In this document: positions 1 through 11,662 of the stretch, in pieces
Layout: every line of letters begins with the position of its first letter
How positions within the stretch are numbered: position 1 is the stretch's first letter
NCBI RefSeq assembly: GCF_020080835.1
Contig: NC_058162.1
Location: 22,698,144 to 22,762,143, forward strand
Length of the DNA stretch: 64,000 bases
Direction: 5' to 3'
Origin: Cotesia glomerata
Lineage: Eukaryota > Arthropoda > Insecta > Hymenoptera > Braconidae
Program-made: the position numbers and the translations under genes
Notes under the pieces: generated by a model
Seen by the model: only the letters and a program-made list of their open reading frames with translations
The model's database searches: none
Told to the model about the DNA's origin: nothing

Positions 1-530
1 AAATCGCTCAAGAAAGAATCACAAAATGAAAGTAAATAGAGGGAGTTGTGAGCACCATTTGCATGATAAGTGACGAAGTATAGACTCATCTTTTAAGCAG
101 GTGGTTCAAAATTTCTGAGTACTATAATTTTAGTATTAAAGAGAAAATTATATTACTATTCTGAATTATATTACTGCATAGTGAATCTAACATTTAATTT
201 AATTGTGACGAAACAAAAAATATGCACATCGGCAAAACGCTATATTTTGTGTAAAAAACTCTCAGCTTTCAGAAAAAAAATTCAAATTTGAAGAATTTTG
301 GGCTGCACACCGAAAAAAATCAATTTCTCCACTTTAATTTGATTTTTAAGGGTCTTCTGATGAGTTTATGAAAAAATAAATATTTTCATTCAAAAGCTGA
401 GAATTTTTCCTACAAAATACAATGTTTGTCAATTTTGTTTAAAAATGTTTTTCATATCAGAAAAGTTGACGAAAAAGTTGAAAAAAAATTTTTTCCAAAA
501 TTTCAAAAAATCATAACTTCAAGACCGCTG
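1..530. other. AT-rich non-coding sequence, no gene seen
   Basis: No open reading frame or splice-compatible coding exon is visible on either strand. Positions about 250-275 (CTCAGCTTTCAG) and 395-415 (reverse CAAAAGCTGAGAA) form a loose inverted repeat about 165 bases across, so part of this is probably a decayed mobile element. The missing C-terminal exons of the alkaline phosphatase gene are not in here. Confidence 0.5.
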
Positions 531-534
531 CGTA

Positions 535-1130
535 AAATACAATTTATGAGTTATTTTGAGCTCTTCGAGCTTAAAGAAATTGCATTCCTGTGCTTTTGAG
601 CTCTTCGAGCTCAAAAGTCTGATAGAGATTTGATAAGACACTATTTTTTGAATTTTTAAACCGCAATAACTTTTGAATGAATAAACCGATTTTCACGCGG
701 TTAGAAGCATTCGACGCAGTTTTTTAAGCCTTATAAAAAATCTCAAATTTTGAATTGATCGCGCTAGGAATATCGGAGTTATTCCAAAAAACACTTTTTT
801 TCGGTTTTCTTTCGTTCACGATATCTCTTGAACGAATCAACCGATTTTGACCGGACTGGTGGCGATCAACATGGTTTTTTGAGGTTCAGAGCTGATTAGT
901 TTTTAGAGTTGAACCATCAAGCCGTTTAAAAGTTATTCCAAGAAAACAACATTGGAAAAAAATTTTTTTTTCAGTTTTTTGAAGATTCTCGAAATCTATT
1001 GATCTGAAGCGGTCCAAATAGGTTTCAAAATCTAAGTTTGGTCAAGCCCTTTCGAATGGCACCAACCACGATGAAATCGGTCAAGCCGTTCGAAAGTTAT
1101 AAGCGGTTCACATACTTTCACACACACACA

Positions 1131-1166
<36 letters not shown>

Positions 1167-1318
1167 TACAGACACCGTGACAACCTCGCGGGGATAGTCA
1201 GGGAAGCTTCCTGTGACCATCAAACGTCGAGATCTGATGAAAACTCGATTTTTGCAAAACGGGGTGAAAACAATAACTTCCCGATTTTTGAAAATCTTCG
1301 ATTTTCTTAGCGGGAAGT
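535..1318 (+). repeat. Family A repeat, copy 1 (5'-truncated)
   Basis: Contains the family signature in order: GAGCTCTTCGAGCTC boxes (about 550-615), two repeated blocks ending in AACGAATCAACCGATTTTGA, a (CA)n tract, the block GGGATAGTCAGGGAAGCTTC, and the end TTCTTAGCGGGAAGTTA. The same order occurs at 9957-10793, 11450-12243 (reverse), 17496-18314 and 61000-63270 (split). The usual 5' start TAGGAAAACGGTT is missing here. The long reading frames crossing it are not shared as conserved protein between copies, so it looks non-autonomous. Confidence 0.8.
1119..1170. repeat. (CA)n / (CATA)n microsatellite inside family A
   Basis: Dinucleotide CA run with one CT interruption, passing into CATACATACAGACACC. 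The same tract occurs at the same place in other family A copies, so it belongs to the element. Confidence 0.95.
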
Positions 1319-2017
1319 TAAAAAATAGTTCATTTTTACTTTTTTTTTTTGGAATTGAGGTTCATATAGAAGATTTATAAAAAAAGTATTTTTTTTTCTC
1401 AGTGTAAGAAATTTTTCTTTGTTTAAGTAAATTTAACTTAATTCAAGAATTTTTCGTTTTGATTCAAGACAATGAAACTTTTGAAAAGTATTTTTTTGGT
1501 TTAAGAAATTTTCTCTTGATTCAAGATTATTTTGTTTTTCTGTGTGCGAAATATTGAAAAAGTACAAATTTAGGTTAAGACTTTTCCAATTATATTAAAT
1601 TTAATTTAGAAATTCAATTTACTCATTTTATCATTTAATACGCAGGAGGCAAAATGTTTCTTATTCTCTTAATTATATAGACTGTTATTATTATTTGCAA
1701 ATAAAATTTCAATCGCTTACGATAATTTCGATGGATTTGAGAAGATAGAAATCGAGATTTTAGATTTGAGATTGTGGAATAAATGCCAGCGAGATAAAGA
1801 AAATAAGGAAGGGGATAAATGTTACGAGGCTGGGTTCTTAAGATTTAACTTTAGTGAATCGCGAAATGGCAAACGTGGGGAAAAAAGGTTGCTGGAGCTG
1901 GAAACGGGAATAAAAAAAGAGATTGAGGTGACGGGGCCGGAAACAAGGGGATAAACTTGTGCGAAGGTGGTAGAAGTAACGAGAGTGAAAAAGTAAAATT
2001 TAAGTTAAGATACTCAC
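1319..2017. other. Alkaline phosphatase intron sequence with repeat fragments
   Basis: Positions 1340-1545 are rich in the TTGATTCAAG and CTCAGTG/CTGTGTG motifs of the CACAG-type small inverted-repeat elements. Positions 1550-1700 resemble the roughly 157-base intron repeat at 14520-16290. No further exon of the minus-strand gene is visible downstream of the donor at 2017. Confidence 0.5.
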
Positions 2018-2212
2018 CGAAGATTGGGTTCCCACGGATCGTAGCCAGTCCGCCGAGCGTCAATACGTGGGAGTGGTCAGCCGTGACCACCAGAAGCGTC
2101 TCCGAGAGGTCAACTTCTTCCATAACCGCTCGAACTGCTTCCTCCATCGCAAGGGTCTCGTCGAGGGCTCGGTAAGCGTTGTTATAATGATGCGCATGAT
2201 CTATCCTTCCAC
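2018..2212 (-). CDS. Alp: Alkaline phosphatase, fifth visible exon (metal-site exon)
   Basis: Minus-strand exon of 195 bases, acceptor AATTTCAG just right of 2212, donor GTGAGTA at 2017-2011. It begins with two bases completing a Gly codon split by the intron and ends one base into another Gly codon. It encodes GGRIDHAHHYNNAYRALDET, then a helix with many Glu residues, then VVTADHSHVLTLGG. These match the alkaline phosphatase zinc and magnesium site: Asp and the last His of RIDHAHH (zinc 1), and Asp-His of TADHSH (zinc 2). The preceding Glu (VEG, magnesium) comes from the previous exon. All expected ligands in this part are kept. The next exon, which should carry the last zinc histidine, is not in the 2 kb remaining. 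Confidence 0.93.
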
Positions 2213-2599
2213 CTGAAATTAGTTTTATTGCATCAGTATATTTTCGAAAGTTTAGTTTTTAATATAAACTTTGATGAAATTTATCACATAAACTTTCTTC
2301 TTCTTAATATTCATGTCGCTTTTTGTATTTTTGCTTCGTATTTTTATTTTGTGAATATAGTTACACTTCAATTAACTATTTAAATATTTAATATACAAAT
2401 TCCTAGGATCGTTTAACGAGATAAAGCATGTAGAATTTTTTTACATAATTGTTGCTTTTAAAACATCGAAAAAATTTCTAAGCTTCTTAACTTTTATTTA
2501 AGAAGGGTTTACATTTTTTCTGTCTCTCGCCCTCTATTGGACAAACGCAAGTATCTCTGTCATACTTGTACAACAAATGGAATCTTAAAACGCATTTTA

Positions 2600-2720
2600 T
2601 GCATAAATAAATGAAAATTTTCCAAAAAAGCGCTCCGCTCTTCGATAGATAATTTAATTATCTATCGAAGAGCGAAGCGTTTTTTTTTCGAAATTTTATC
2701 GCATACATGAGAAAAACACG
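2600..2720. repeat. Hairpin repeat with 19-base perfect arms
   Basis: 2636-2654 (CGCTCTTCGATAGATAATT) is followed by a single T and then its exact reverse complement at 2656-2674. Similarity between the arms continues outwards through the A and T runs to roughly 2600 and 2720. This is probably a very small inverted-repeat element inside the large alkaline phosphatase intron. Confidence 0.8.
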
Positions 2721-2855
2721 TTTGAAAATCAACTATAAACCGCTCTTAAACATGATATTTTAAGAATTTATCGAATCGGTTTAATAAATAAATTAATTTC
2801 CAATTATTATTTTTAGTGCCATTAAATACTTAAACGTGCAAAAAATAACTATTCA

Positions 2856-3575
2856 CATTGATAGAAGCATTTAGTACGGAGTACTAAACTGATTCAGTAA
2901 CAAAATTTTTAGTCATTTATTTGGGAGAAAAAAATTTTTTTTACCTATCAATATTATTTGGTACAGTTTAATAAATGATTTTTTTTTTATTCTAAAAATA
3001 AAATACATTAATATAAACAAAGCCTTATTACATGAAAAATAAATATTTATTTCCACCAAATAATATTTAGTAGTAGTTACTAAATATTTCTTCGGTAAGT
3101 ATCGCCGGTAGATGGCTATGCTTTAATTCCAATGTGATGCATAACCTATTCACTGATTCAGATTATGTTATTCAGCTCGATTTTCGAAGATTTATCTTCC
3201 TTTTGAAAACGCACATACTCCCAAATGGCTTATGTCATTTCTCAGTGGAGTTTAATTCAAATTTTTCAATTTGTCTATTATTGCCATGTTAAAAACTTGT
3301 TTAATTTTAAATTTTATAAATGTCTCAAAAAATGATAATTTAATGAGATTCTTTTTTTTTTTTATAATTCCTTATATTTTTACTTAAAATTATTTATTTT
3401 AATTATTTTGAGTAAAAAAGTTAGGTTATATGCTAAAATTAGTTAAAAAATTAATTTCTTTAATACCAATAAATGATTTAGTAATTATTACTAAATATTT
3501 GGTAATAAAAGGTTTGTTACAAAGTCATTTAGTAACTATTACTAACTCTTATTGAACTAAATCCTTCTATCAGTG
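2856..3575. mobile_element. Inverted-repeat element related to family E
   Basis: Left end CATTGATAGAAGCATTTAGT and right end (read in reverse) CACTGATAGAAGGATTTAGT match closely. The inside is AT-rich and full of ACTAAATA/TATTTAGT motifs and carries no reading frame. CA dinucleotides flank both ends, where family E copies have TA. About 720 bases, non-autonomous. Confidence 0.7.
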
Positions 3576-4126
3576 CAAAGAGTTTGGATAATTATATAAA
3601 AATTAAAATAAAATATCTTGAATTAAAATAAAATTTATCGTAATGAAAATTCCCTCGTGTCTAAGTACACAATAAATAGTATTTTTTAAATAAATATTTT
3701 AAAAAGTTGGTTTTTGAACAGCCTGCCGCTGCTTAAGAGAAACTGTACAGTCTGGTAGAAGTATACTACCGCGCCACCTTCTGGTGAGCTTGAACAACGC
3801 TTGATATTCCCGTAGGACAAGTACAATCTCACCTCTATTTATCCGTTGAATAAGTAAATATTTTTAGCAAAAAAAATAGTCCGAGCGATCTGAGGGGAAG
3901 AAAACACCCTGTTGAAACCCGAAATATATTAATTGTAATCAAACAAAATAATATTGAGATAAGATTTTTAAAAAGGTTCTTCTCGTTGATCACACGGAAG
4001 GATTTGAAGTGAAATTGAGTTGAAAAATAGTAGTTTTCAAAAGTTATAATGTTTACACGGCCATTGTTTCTCGTGAAATTTCGTCATAAGTCATTGAAAC
4101 AAATAATTTATACATACACAGAAAGA

Positions 4127-5645
4127 TAAATTTCTTGACTGGAGAACAAAATTTTTGGCTCAAGAAAATTTTCGGGTGTCTGAAGGAAGACCGAAGTGAA
4201 AATTTTTCGAGAAATTCTATTCTTGGTGGAAGTCATTTTTTCTTAATTCAAATTATCACAAATACTTCCCGTGTAAAAAATCGTCTTTAAAATTGTCTTA
4301 AATTGTCGTTCGTTTAAGATCTTAAACGTGACACAAACCAAGACTATTTTAAGACGCCAAATTCCGAGAGCAAATTTTTGAAAATTTGGTTTTCGAATTT
4401 GTTGTGAAAATTAATTTTTAGACGATTTTACGACTTTCTAACCGCAATATTTTTGAGTAAGATGTTTTAAATTGAATTTAAAATTATTATCTGACAATTT
4501 TAAGACTTTTTTAAGACGTTCCGTTTTAATGTTCCGGGGCTCTGTCGCTGTTAGCCCATCTTAAAATAGTCTAAATTTTTTTTTAAGATTTTTTTAAGAC
4601 TAATTTAAGATAATTTTAAGACAATTTAAAGACGTTCCATAATAATTTTCTGGAGCTGTCATTGTGATATCATCTTATAATAGCCTAAAAATTTTTTAAT
4701 AATTTTTTTAAGACTATTTTAAGATTTAAGTCTTAAAATAATTTTTAAATTAGTCTTAAAAAAATCTTAAAAAAAGATTTAGAGACTATTTTGAAATGAG
4801 AAAACAGCGACAGAGCCCTGGAACATTAAAACAGAACGTCTTAAAAAAGTCTTAAAATTGTCAGATAATAATTTTTTAACAATTTTAAATTCAATTTAAA
4901 AACATCTTACTCAAAAATATTGCGGTTAGAAAGTCGTAAAATCGTTTAAAAATTAATTTTCACAAAAAATTCGAAAAGCAAATTTTCAAAAATCTGCTCT
5001 CGGATTTTTTTTTTTTGGCGTCTTAAAAGAGTCTTAAAATAGTCTTGGTTTGTGTCACGTTTAAGATCTTAAACGAACGACAATTTTAAGACGAATTTTT
5101 TTTACACGGGTATACAATAAATTTTTATATTTGATCAAGATTTTTAGATACTTGAGGGAAGCAGCACCACCTACTTCAGCTGAGAAAAAAATTTTCTCAC
5201 CTTGAGAAAATTTTTCTCTTGAATATTTGATACCCATTTTATATTATTTTACCGTGCAATTATACATATTGAATGAAAAAAAATGATTCAATATTATTTG
5301 ATCTTCCCGTTTGACATGTTAATCAATAAAAATATTAATGAAAATTTACTTCTATCTTCATATTTAATTTTTTGGAGCAAGACAGAAATTTTCTCAAGTC
5401 AAGAAAATTTACTTTTATCAAGAACTAAATTTTTTGGAGCAAGAGGCTGAATTTTCTCAAAACAACAAGATTTTTTTGACTTAAATAAATTTTCTTGAAT
5501 CAAAATACGTATTTCTTAAAGCAAGAGAATTAATTTTGTTGGAATAAGTAAAATTTCTTGTGTCAAAAATAAATTTTTTTTCGCTCAAGAAAATAATTAG
5601 GAAGAAAAAAAATTTTCTCGGCTAAAGTGAACCTTTTTTTTTGTG
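4127..5645. mobile_element. CACAG-type inverted-repeat element, interrupted by another element
   Basis: Begins CACAGAAAGATAAATTTC after TA and ends near TTTTTTTTTGTG. The interior is built of many CTCAAGAAAATTTT-like and TTGAGAAAATTTT-like words on both strands. It is split at 4268-5110 by a different palindromic element. No coding capacity. Confidence 0.5.
4268..5110. mobile_element. Long near-perfect palindrome (CCCGTGTAAAAAA ends)
   Basis: Left arm starts CCCGTGTAAAAAATCGTC. The right arm ends in the reverse complement (GACGAA, T-run, ACACGGG). Both arms carry GTTTAAGATCTTAAACG, the string AGACTATTTTAAGACG or close variants, and a middle box around GTTCCGGGGCTCTGTCGCTG (4530s) mirrored at 4800-4830. 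The arms are about 400 bases each and meet near 4690. Transcribed RNA would form one long hairpin. No open reading frame. Confidence 0.85.
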
Positions 5646-6829
5646 CATAAATTTTAATTTATTGATTTGAAAATGTTTTGAATCAATATATTAGACATTC
5701 TTCTCAGTCTTTATTTACTTAAATAAAATAATATGCATACGCGAATGTACCAAACTTTTCTTATATGCAATATCTATAAAAAAAGAAGCGCGGAAATAAA
5801 ACTCCTTAAAACATCGATAAAATATAATTCCGAGAAGGAGTTGTAGGAAATGAAATTTCCGTTTGAAAGATTTCAGCTCATCTACCCGTGACGATAACTA
5901 AGAAACTACCGGGTATAAAAAAGATAAAAACCATCTTCTGAATTGATATAAAACAAAAAGTAAGAAGCGAAAATTTGTTTATCTAAACTTTATCAATAAT
6001 GAATTGAAAGTTCATCAAAGTGCTCGATAAATCATAATTAATATGCAAGCAGTAAATTAATGGAAGATCGGAGAGATTGATAAGTTGAAGCCTTGTTTAA
6101 TACGTCAGGTGGTGGTTTATCTACTACCCTCTACCCTCTACCCAGTCCCAGCAAAATCAGCCTCGATGAGATAATAATAGCTGGAAAGTTATAAAACAAC
6201 GGTTATAGTTATAGTGATAGTTGAATACAGCTTAGAAGAATACAGTTAAAAGATTTTCATCTGGATTCTCTTTTCACGAGTGTCGAACTCACTCTCAAGT
6301 TTCACTCCCAGGACATACTATTCGTGCCAAGAATGTTTAGGAGTTTCCTCTTTGGACGATTGACAACAAATCGGGCCATCTATTTCTCAAGGATCCTTAT
6401 ACTGTTCCAGGAATCAACTCGAGCGGTGAAGCAACAACTAACTGCTGAGTGATTTATTTCAGAAGCAACTTTTTCAATTTACATTTACCTTCTTCCTTCT
6501 TTCGTTTATCTTCCTTTATCTACGTGCGTGTATAGCTCTTTTCAGCCCAAAAAACGGCCTCTTCGGAGGTAGGCGAAAGCCTCGCCATATATTCTTCTGT
6601 CTTTATCTTTCTGTTATTTAAATCAACACTTCGATGCTTTTTAATTTACATCTGGTCTAGATTTACATTTTATCATTTAGGAAAAATAACTAAATCAAAC
6701 TTTATTTTTACAAAGTCAACCTAGACGGCTTCGTATGTCAATTTTCATTGTTTTGAGATTATTAGTCATAATTTAATGATATGTTACGATACAAGCTCTC
6801 TAAGAGAGTCTGTGTAGTAGTTATCGGTT
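5646..6829. other. Unique intron sequence, no feature seen
   Basis: AT-rich intron DNA of the alkaline phosphatase gene. 6290-6600 is somewhat less AT-rich and holds pyrimidine-rich stretches, but no exon that continues the alkaline phosphatase frame was found. Confidence 0.5.
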
Positions 6830-7994
6830 GTTTTTTTTTCATCGGCAATATTTATATTAATATATGTCTCCATCGATATCATTTGCAATTATATTCATAG
6901 TTATCTCTATAAATATTATAACTTGTCGACAGTTTTAGTTTAAAGTCGTTAACATTTAGTCTTTAGTACAATTTTAACTTCTTTACTGTCAGAGATAATT
7001 TATTTGAATATTCCCGGTTGATGTTAAAAATATCACTAGATGGCGACACTTAAGATATCCTAAATTATTTAGACACAAGTGCAGGCAATAACCTTGTAAT
7101 AACTAAATGTTTTTAATTGTTAATTTTCATTTCAATAATAAGAGGAAAATTAACTTTGTGCTTAAAAAAACAAATTCTCGAACTTATAAAAATAAAAAAG
7201 TTACAATGTCTTTTGTCTCTTCTAAAATGTTTCATTTTTGGCATACGATGTTCCCATAGTGAGCCCTCGATTTCTCATCTACTTTTTTCATGAAAATTTA
7301 CACTAATTATTTTTTTAATAGTTTTCTTTCTGAATATTATTAAATTAATGCACTAACCACCCAAAAATCATCAATTTAGCTTTGTAACGCTCAAATTCTA
7401 GGTTAAAAACCTTCAAAATGATTTCTCGCTTGCTATTGGTTCATCAAATGACGTTATCAACTCGTCAACTAACGCCATTGGTTAATCAAATCACTTAAAC
7501 AGAGAATTTGCCTTTAGCGCTAATAGCGCGGGAAATTTGAATCCAAATTCAGACTTTTGAGCAATAATTCGAGTTTACCTTAAATTATTTAGACACAAGT
7601 GCAGGCAATAGCCTTGCATCTCACTAAATTCCATGTATTTAATTAATTAAATTTTTTTAATTGTTAATTTTCATTTCAATAATAAGATAAAAATCAACTT
7701 TTTGCTTAGAAAAAACAAATGCTGAAACTTATAAAAATAAAAAAGTTACAATGTTTTTTGTCTCTTCTAAAATGTTTCATTTTTGGCATACGATGTTCCC
7801 ATAGTGAGCCCTCGATTTCTCATCTACTTTTTTCATGAAAATTTACACTAATTATTTTTTTAATAGTTTTCTTTCTGAATATTATTAAATTAATGCACTA
7901 ACCACCCAAAAATCATCAATTTAGCTTTATAACGCTCAAATTTTAGGTGACAAACCTTCAAAATGGCTTCTCGCTTGCCATTAGTTCATCAAAT
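6830..7994 (+). repeat. Family B tandem repeat array 1, left part
   Basis: The word TTATTTAGACACAAGTGCAG recurs at about 7065 and 7585, giving a unit of about 520 bases. Other shared words are CACTAGATGGCGACAC, TTCATCAAATGACGTTATC and AATCACTTAAACAGAGAATT. The array is broken at 7995 by a composite element and resumes at 9028. The units hold no reading frame. Confidence 0.85.
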
Positions 7995-9027
7995 CAACAG
8001 ACTCGATAGAGTCTGGCGCCAAGTTCCGTTCTCAAGCCAGACTACCGAGTGTGTATATACCGTAAGCAGAACGGTTTTTTGAGGTTACAAATTTTTTTAA
8101 AAATTTATTTTGATTTTTTTTTTTTATATGATATTTTATAATAGTAGTTCATGCTTTTTATTACGTGTATTACTTGATTATTATCAATTATCGTTATAAT
8201 TTCTGTTTAAAATTATTAAAAATAATCAGCACAAACTATAGCGACCCAGATTTTTAGATTTTAACTTTTTTCTTATGTAAAAAGCGGACGGCCAGAGACT
8301 AAATAATATAAGGGTGCATGCTAATCTTATAATAGATGGGAAACTACAGTAAAAAAAAGATATTTGACAGCTTTCAATTACACATGCCAGGCGGCGCAAG
8401 AATAACTTTTACATGAACTATAGCTCAAAGGGGATAGTTTGCAACCTGAAATGTATTAAATTAAAATTGTCAATTTTTATTATAATTACAAAAAATACTG
8501 AAATCCGAACAAAAACAGTTTCACTGTAAAAAAATCACGCCAAGTCCACGATCATAAGACTATTAAGAAAAAAAAATTTTATTTCTTTACAAAAAAATAT
8601 AAAATGAAAAATTAAAAAATCCAAGTAACCGATATGGTTGTATATGATTTTCGGAAATTAAAAAAAATTTTGTTGTAAATTTAAAAATTAAAAGAAACAA
8701 TTTTGGAACGTACTTGGTGTGCGTCATTGTGTACTTCAATTTTTTTTAAAAGTCCTAGTAGATAGATTTTAGGAATTTCTTAAAAAGTGAAATTTTTCGT
8801 AACCACGCACACTAAATACGTTCCAAAATTGTTTCTTTTACTTTTTAAATTTAAAACAAAATTTTTTTTAATTTCCGAAAATCATATACAACCATATCGG
8901 TTACTTGGATTTTTTAATTTTTTATTTTATATCTTTTTGTAAAGAAATAAAATTTTTTTTTCTTAATAGTCTTATGAACGTGGACTTGGCGTGATTTTTT
9001 TACAGTGAAACTGTTTTTGTTCGGATA
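7995..9027 (-). mobile_element. Composite palindrome-hairpin element, copy 1
   Basis: Inserted into a family B unit: the uninterrupted text CATCAAATGACGTTATC is split here into CATCAAAT and GACGTTATC. Left end is a short hairpin (CAGACTC GATA GAGTCTG) followed by GGCGCCAAGTTCCGTTC. The right half, 8504-9026, is a near-perfect palindrome with ends TCCGAACAAAAACAG. Two other copies (37635-38688, 50692-51750) have the same parts in the opposite orientation. Confidence 0.85.
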
Positions 9028-9230
9028 TATGACGTTATCAACTCATCAACTAACGCCATTAGTTAATCAAATCACTTAAACAGAGAATTTGCTTCTAGTG
9101 CCACTAGATTAGTTCTACAATAACGAAAATATCGCCTGACAATAAAAATGAAGAAGTTACAATGTTTCTGTCTCTCCGGAAAAATATCATTTTTTGACGT
9201 ACCAAGTTTGGACAGTGAACCGTCAATATA
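9028..9230 (+). repeat. Family B tandem repeat array 1, right part
   Basis: Continues the interrupted unit with GACGTTATCAACTCATCAAC and ends around GTGAACCGTCAATA. Confidence 0.75.
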
Positions 9231-9956
9231 AGTAACTTAGATATTAAAAAATTTACTAGAAAAAGTTACAAATCATAAAACTGACTGTAAATTCTCCAAT
9301 TAAAAGCCCGACAGTCTATAGAAATTCTAGTAATAAAATCAACAAACACTCGGGAACTTGACAAAGAAAAGAAACTAATTCTCGAAGAAAAGAAAAAAAA
9401 GCCGCGATCTTGTTATCAAAGTATGTACTCCGTTCTATATCTTAATACGATCAAGTTTTCTCGGAGTTACTGGTAGAAAATTTGGCTCGCTGGCATGTAA
9501 AGTTTAAGTTTAGCTTACTAAAGTGCAATAGAGTGCCATGTATCCAAGCGGAGGACAAAACTTTATTCATTTTTTTTTACTTTTGGTCCTTTCTTCCTTT
9601 ATGCTCTTCATTTTTTTTCTTCTCGGTCTATTTTTAAACGCATAAACCCGACAAAATTCACGACTCTAAATGTACCGTAGCTTACAGTGCTGAAACTTTT
9701 TTATTGAAGGCAATTAAAAAGTTGTACCAACACAACCATGGCTTTATTGAATTTTTAAACCTACTGAGAAATTTAATATATCCGACAATTTATAACTATC
9801 ACTTCGGATTTACGCGCTTTAGACGAATCGAGTATTAATCCGCTCGATAATTATGTCAACGCTTTTATAATCAAATTTAGGGTAGATTTTTTTAAAAATA
9901 AACTTTTCATGTAGGTGAAAAAAATTGAATATTATCTTCTACACAAAAAAAAAAAA
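9231..9956. other. Unique intron sequence, no feature seen
   Basis: AT-rich with pyrimidine runs around 9570-9630. No coding exon, RNA gene or repeat recognised. Confidence 0.5.
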
Positions 9957-10793
9957 TTAGGAAAACGGTTAACCCTGAAGGCCATCCCTGCAACTTCCCG
10001 CTACTTTCGTAAGTAAGTGCTCAAAATTGCACTTATTACGTTTTTGAGCTCTTCGAGCTCAAAAATATAGTTTTCGTGTATTTTTGGGCTCTCCGAGCTC
10101 AAAAGTTTGATGAAAGTTTAATAAAACACTATTTTTTGAATTTTCAAATTTGAATGGACCGATTTTCACGTGGTCAGCAGCATTCGACGCAGTTTTTCAA
10201 ATTCTATGATACATTTTTAAACACAAATTGATCAGACCAGAAATTTCGGTGTAATTCGAAAAAAACACTTTTTTTCGATTTCTTTCGTCAACGATCACTC
10301 ACGAACGAATCAACCGATTTTGACCGGCTTGGTGGCGATCGATGTGGTTTTTCGATGTTAAAAGCTGATTAGTTTTTGGAATTGATCGGTCAAGTCGTTT
10401 GAAAGTTATTAAGAAAATACCACATTTGAAAAAATTTTTTTTCGCAGTTTTTTTAATATTTCTCAAAATCTATCGGTCCGAATCAGTCCAACTTGTATTC
10501 AAAATCTAAGTTTAGTCGAGCCCTTTTGAATGGCGCCAACCGCGATCAAATCGGTCAAGCCGTTCAAAAGTTATGAGAGGTTTACATACATACACACATA
10601 TACACACACACGCACACACACACACACACATACATACATACATACATACAGACACCATCGCGGGAATAGTCAGGGAAGCTTCCTAGGACCTCAAAACGTC
10701 GAGATCTGATGAAAACTCTATTTTCGAAAAACGGGGTGAAAACAATAACTTCCCGATTTTTGAAAATTTTCAATTTTCTTAGCGGGAAGTTAA
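9957..10793 (+). repeat. Family A repeat, copy 2 (full length)
   Basis: Starts TTAGGAAAACGGTT, followed by GGCCATCCCTGCAACTTCCC, the GAGCTCTTCGAGCTC boxes, the (CA)n tract (about 10590-10650) and the end TTCTTAGCGGGAAGTTA. Both ends carry the GGGAAGTT/AACTTCCC word in opposite orientation, the only hint of terminal symmetry. Confidence 0.85.
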
Positions 10794-11320
10794 AAATAAT
10801 CTTGACTCAAGAAAAATATTCTTGGCTTAAAAATTTTTACAGGAAGATCAAAATTTTGATTGAAGAATATTTTGGTTTTGATTTTAAACATTTTGATTTA
10901 CAAATTTCCAATAACCAGATGAAGTAAAATTATTTTTTAGTCAATATTTTTGATTTCTTAACGCAAGAGATATTTACTTACTTGAAAGCCAAAAAGCTTT
11001 ACTCAAAAACATTGATGTTCTTAGCTTCAGACAATTAGACCGCAGCGCTGCCTTTATAATTCTATTAATTATGGTTTTAATTTTTTCCATATCACCAACA
11101 ATATTTAAAAATGTCAAAAGACTCAACCAAAAAAATAAGAACTTTATGTTTAAATAGTTAACCTATTTATAAAAATATGCTGAGATTTATATTGCAGTAT
11201 AATCAAGCAAAAACAAAATATAATATTATTTCTGTTTAAGTTATTTTCTAAGATGTTTTTGACTTATTGTATGTATCCGTATTGTCATTAATAAAAACAT
11301 ACTTTTAAAACCAAAAACCA
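10794..11320. other. AT-rich intron sequence with CACAG-type fragments
   Basis: Words such as GACTCAAGAAAAATATTCTT suggest decayed small inverted-repeat elements at 10800-11000. No gene seen. Confidence 0.4.
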
Positions 11321-11600
11321 AAAAGTTTGGAAAATCCAAAAGTGCACGCCTCATAACGCTCATTCATTTTTTAAGAAGAAAATAAATTGTGTAATTGATT
11401 AAAAAAAAAAATTATAATTAAGTAATTTCTTACAGAGTATTTTTTATTTTTAACTTCCCGCTAAGAAAATCGAAGATTTTCAAAAATCGGGAAGTTATTG
11501 TTTTCACCCCGTTTTGCAAAAATCGAGTTTTCATCAGATCTTGACGATTGAAGGTCATAGGAAGCTTCCCTGACTATCCCCGCGAGGTTGTCACGGTGTC

Positions 11601-11662
<62 letters not shown>

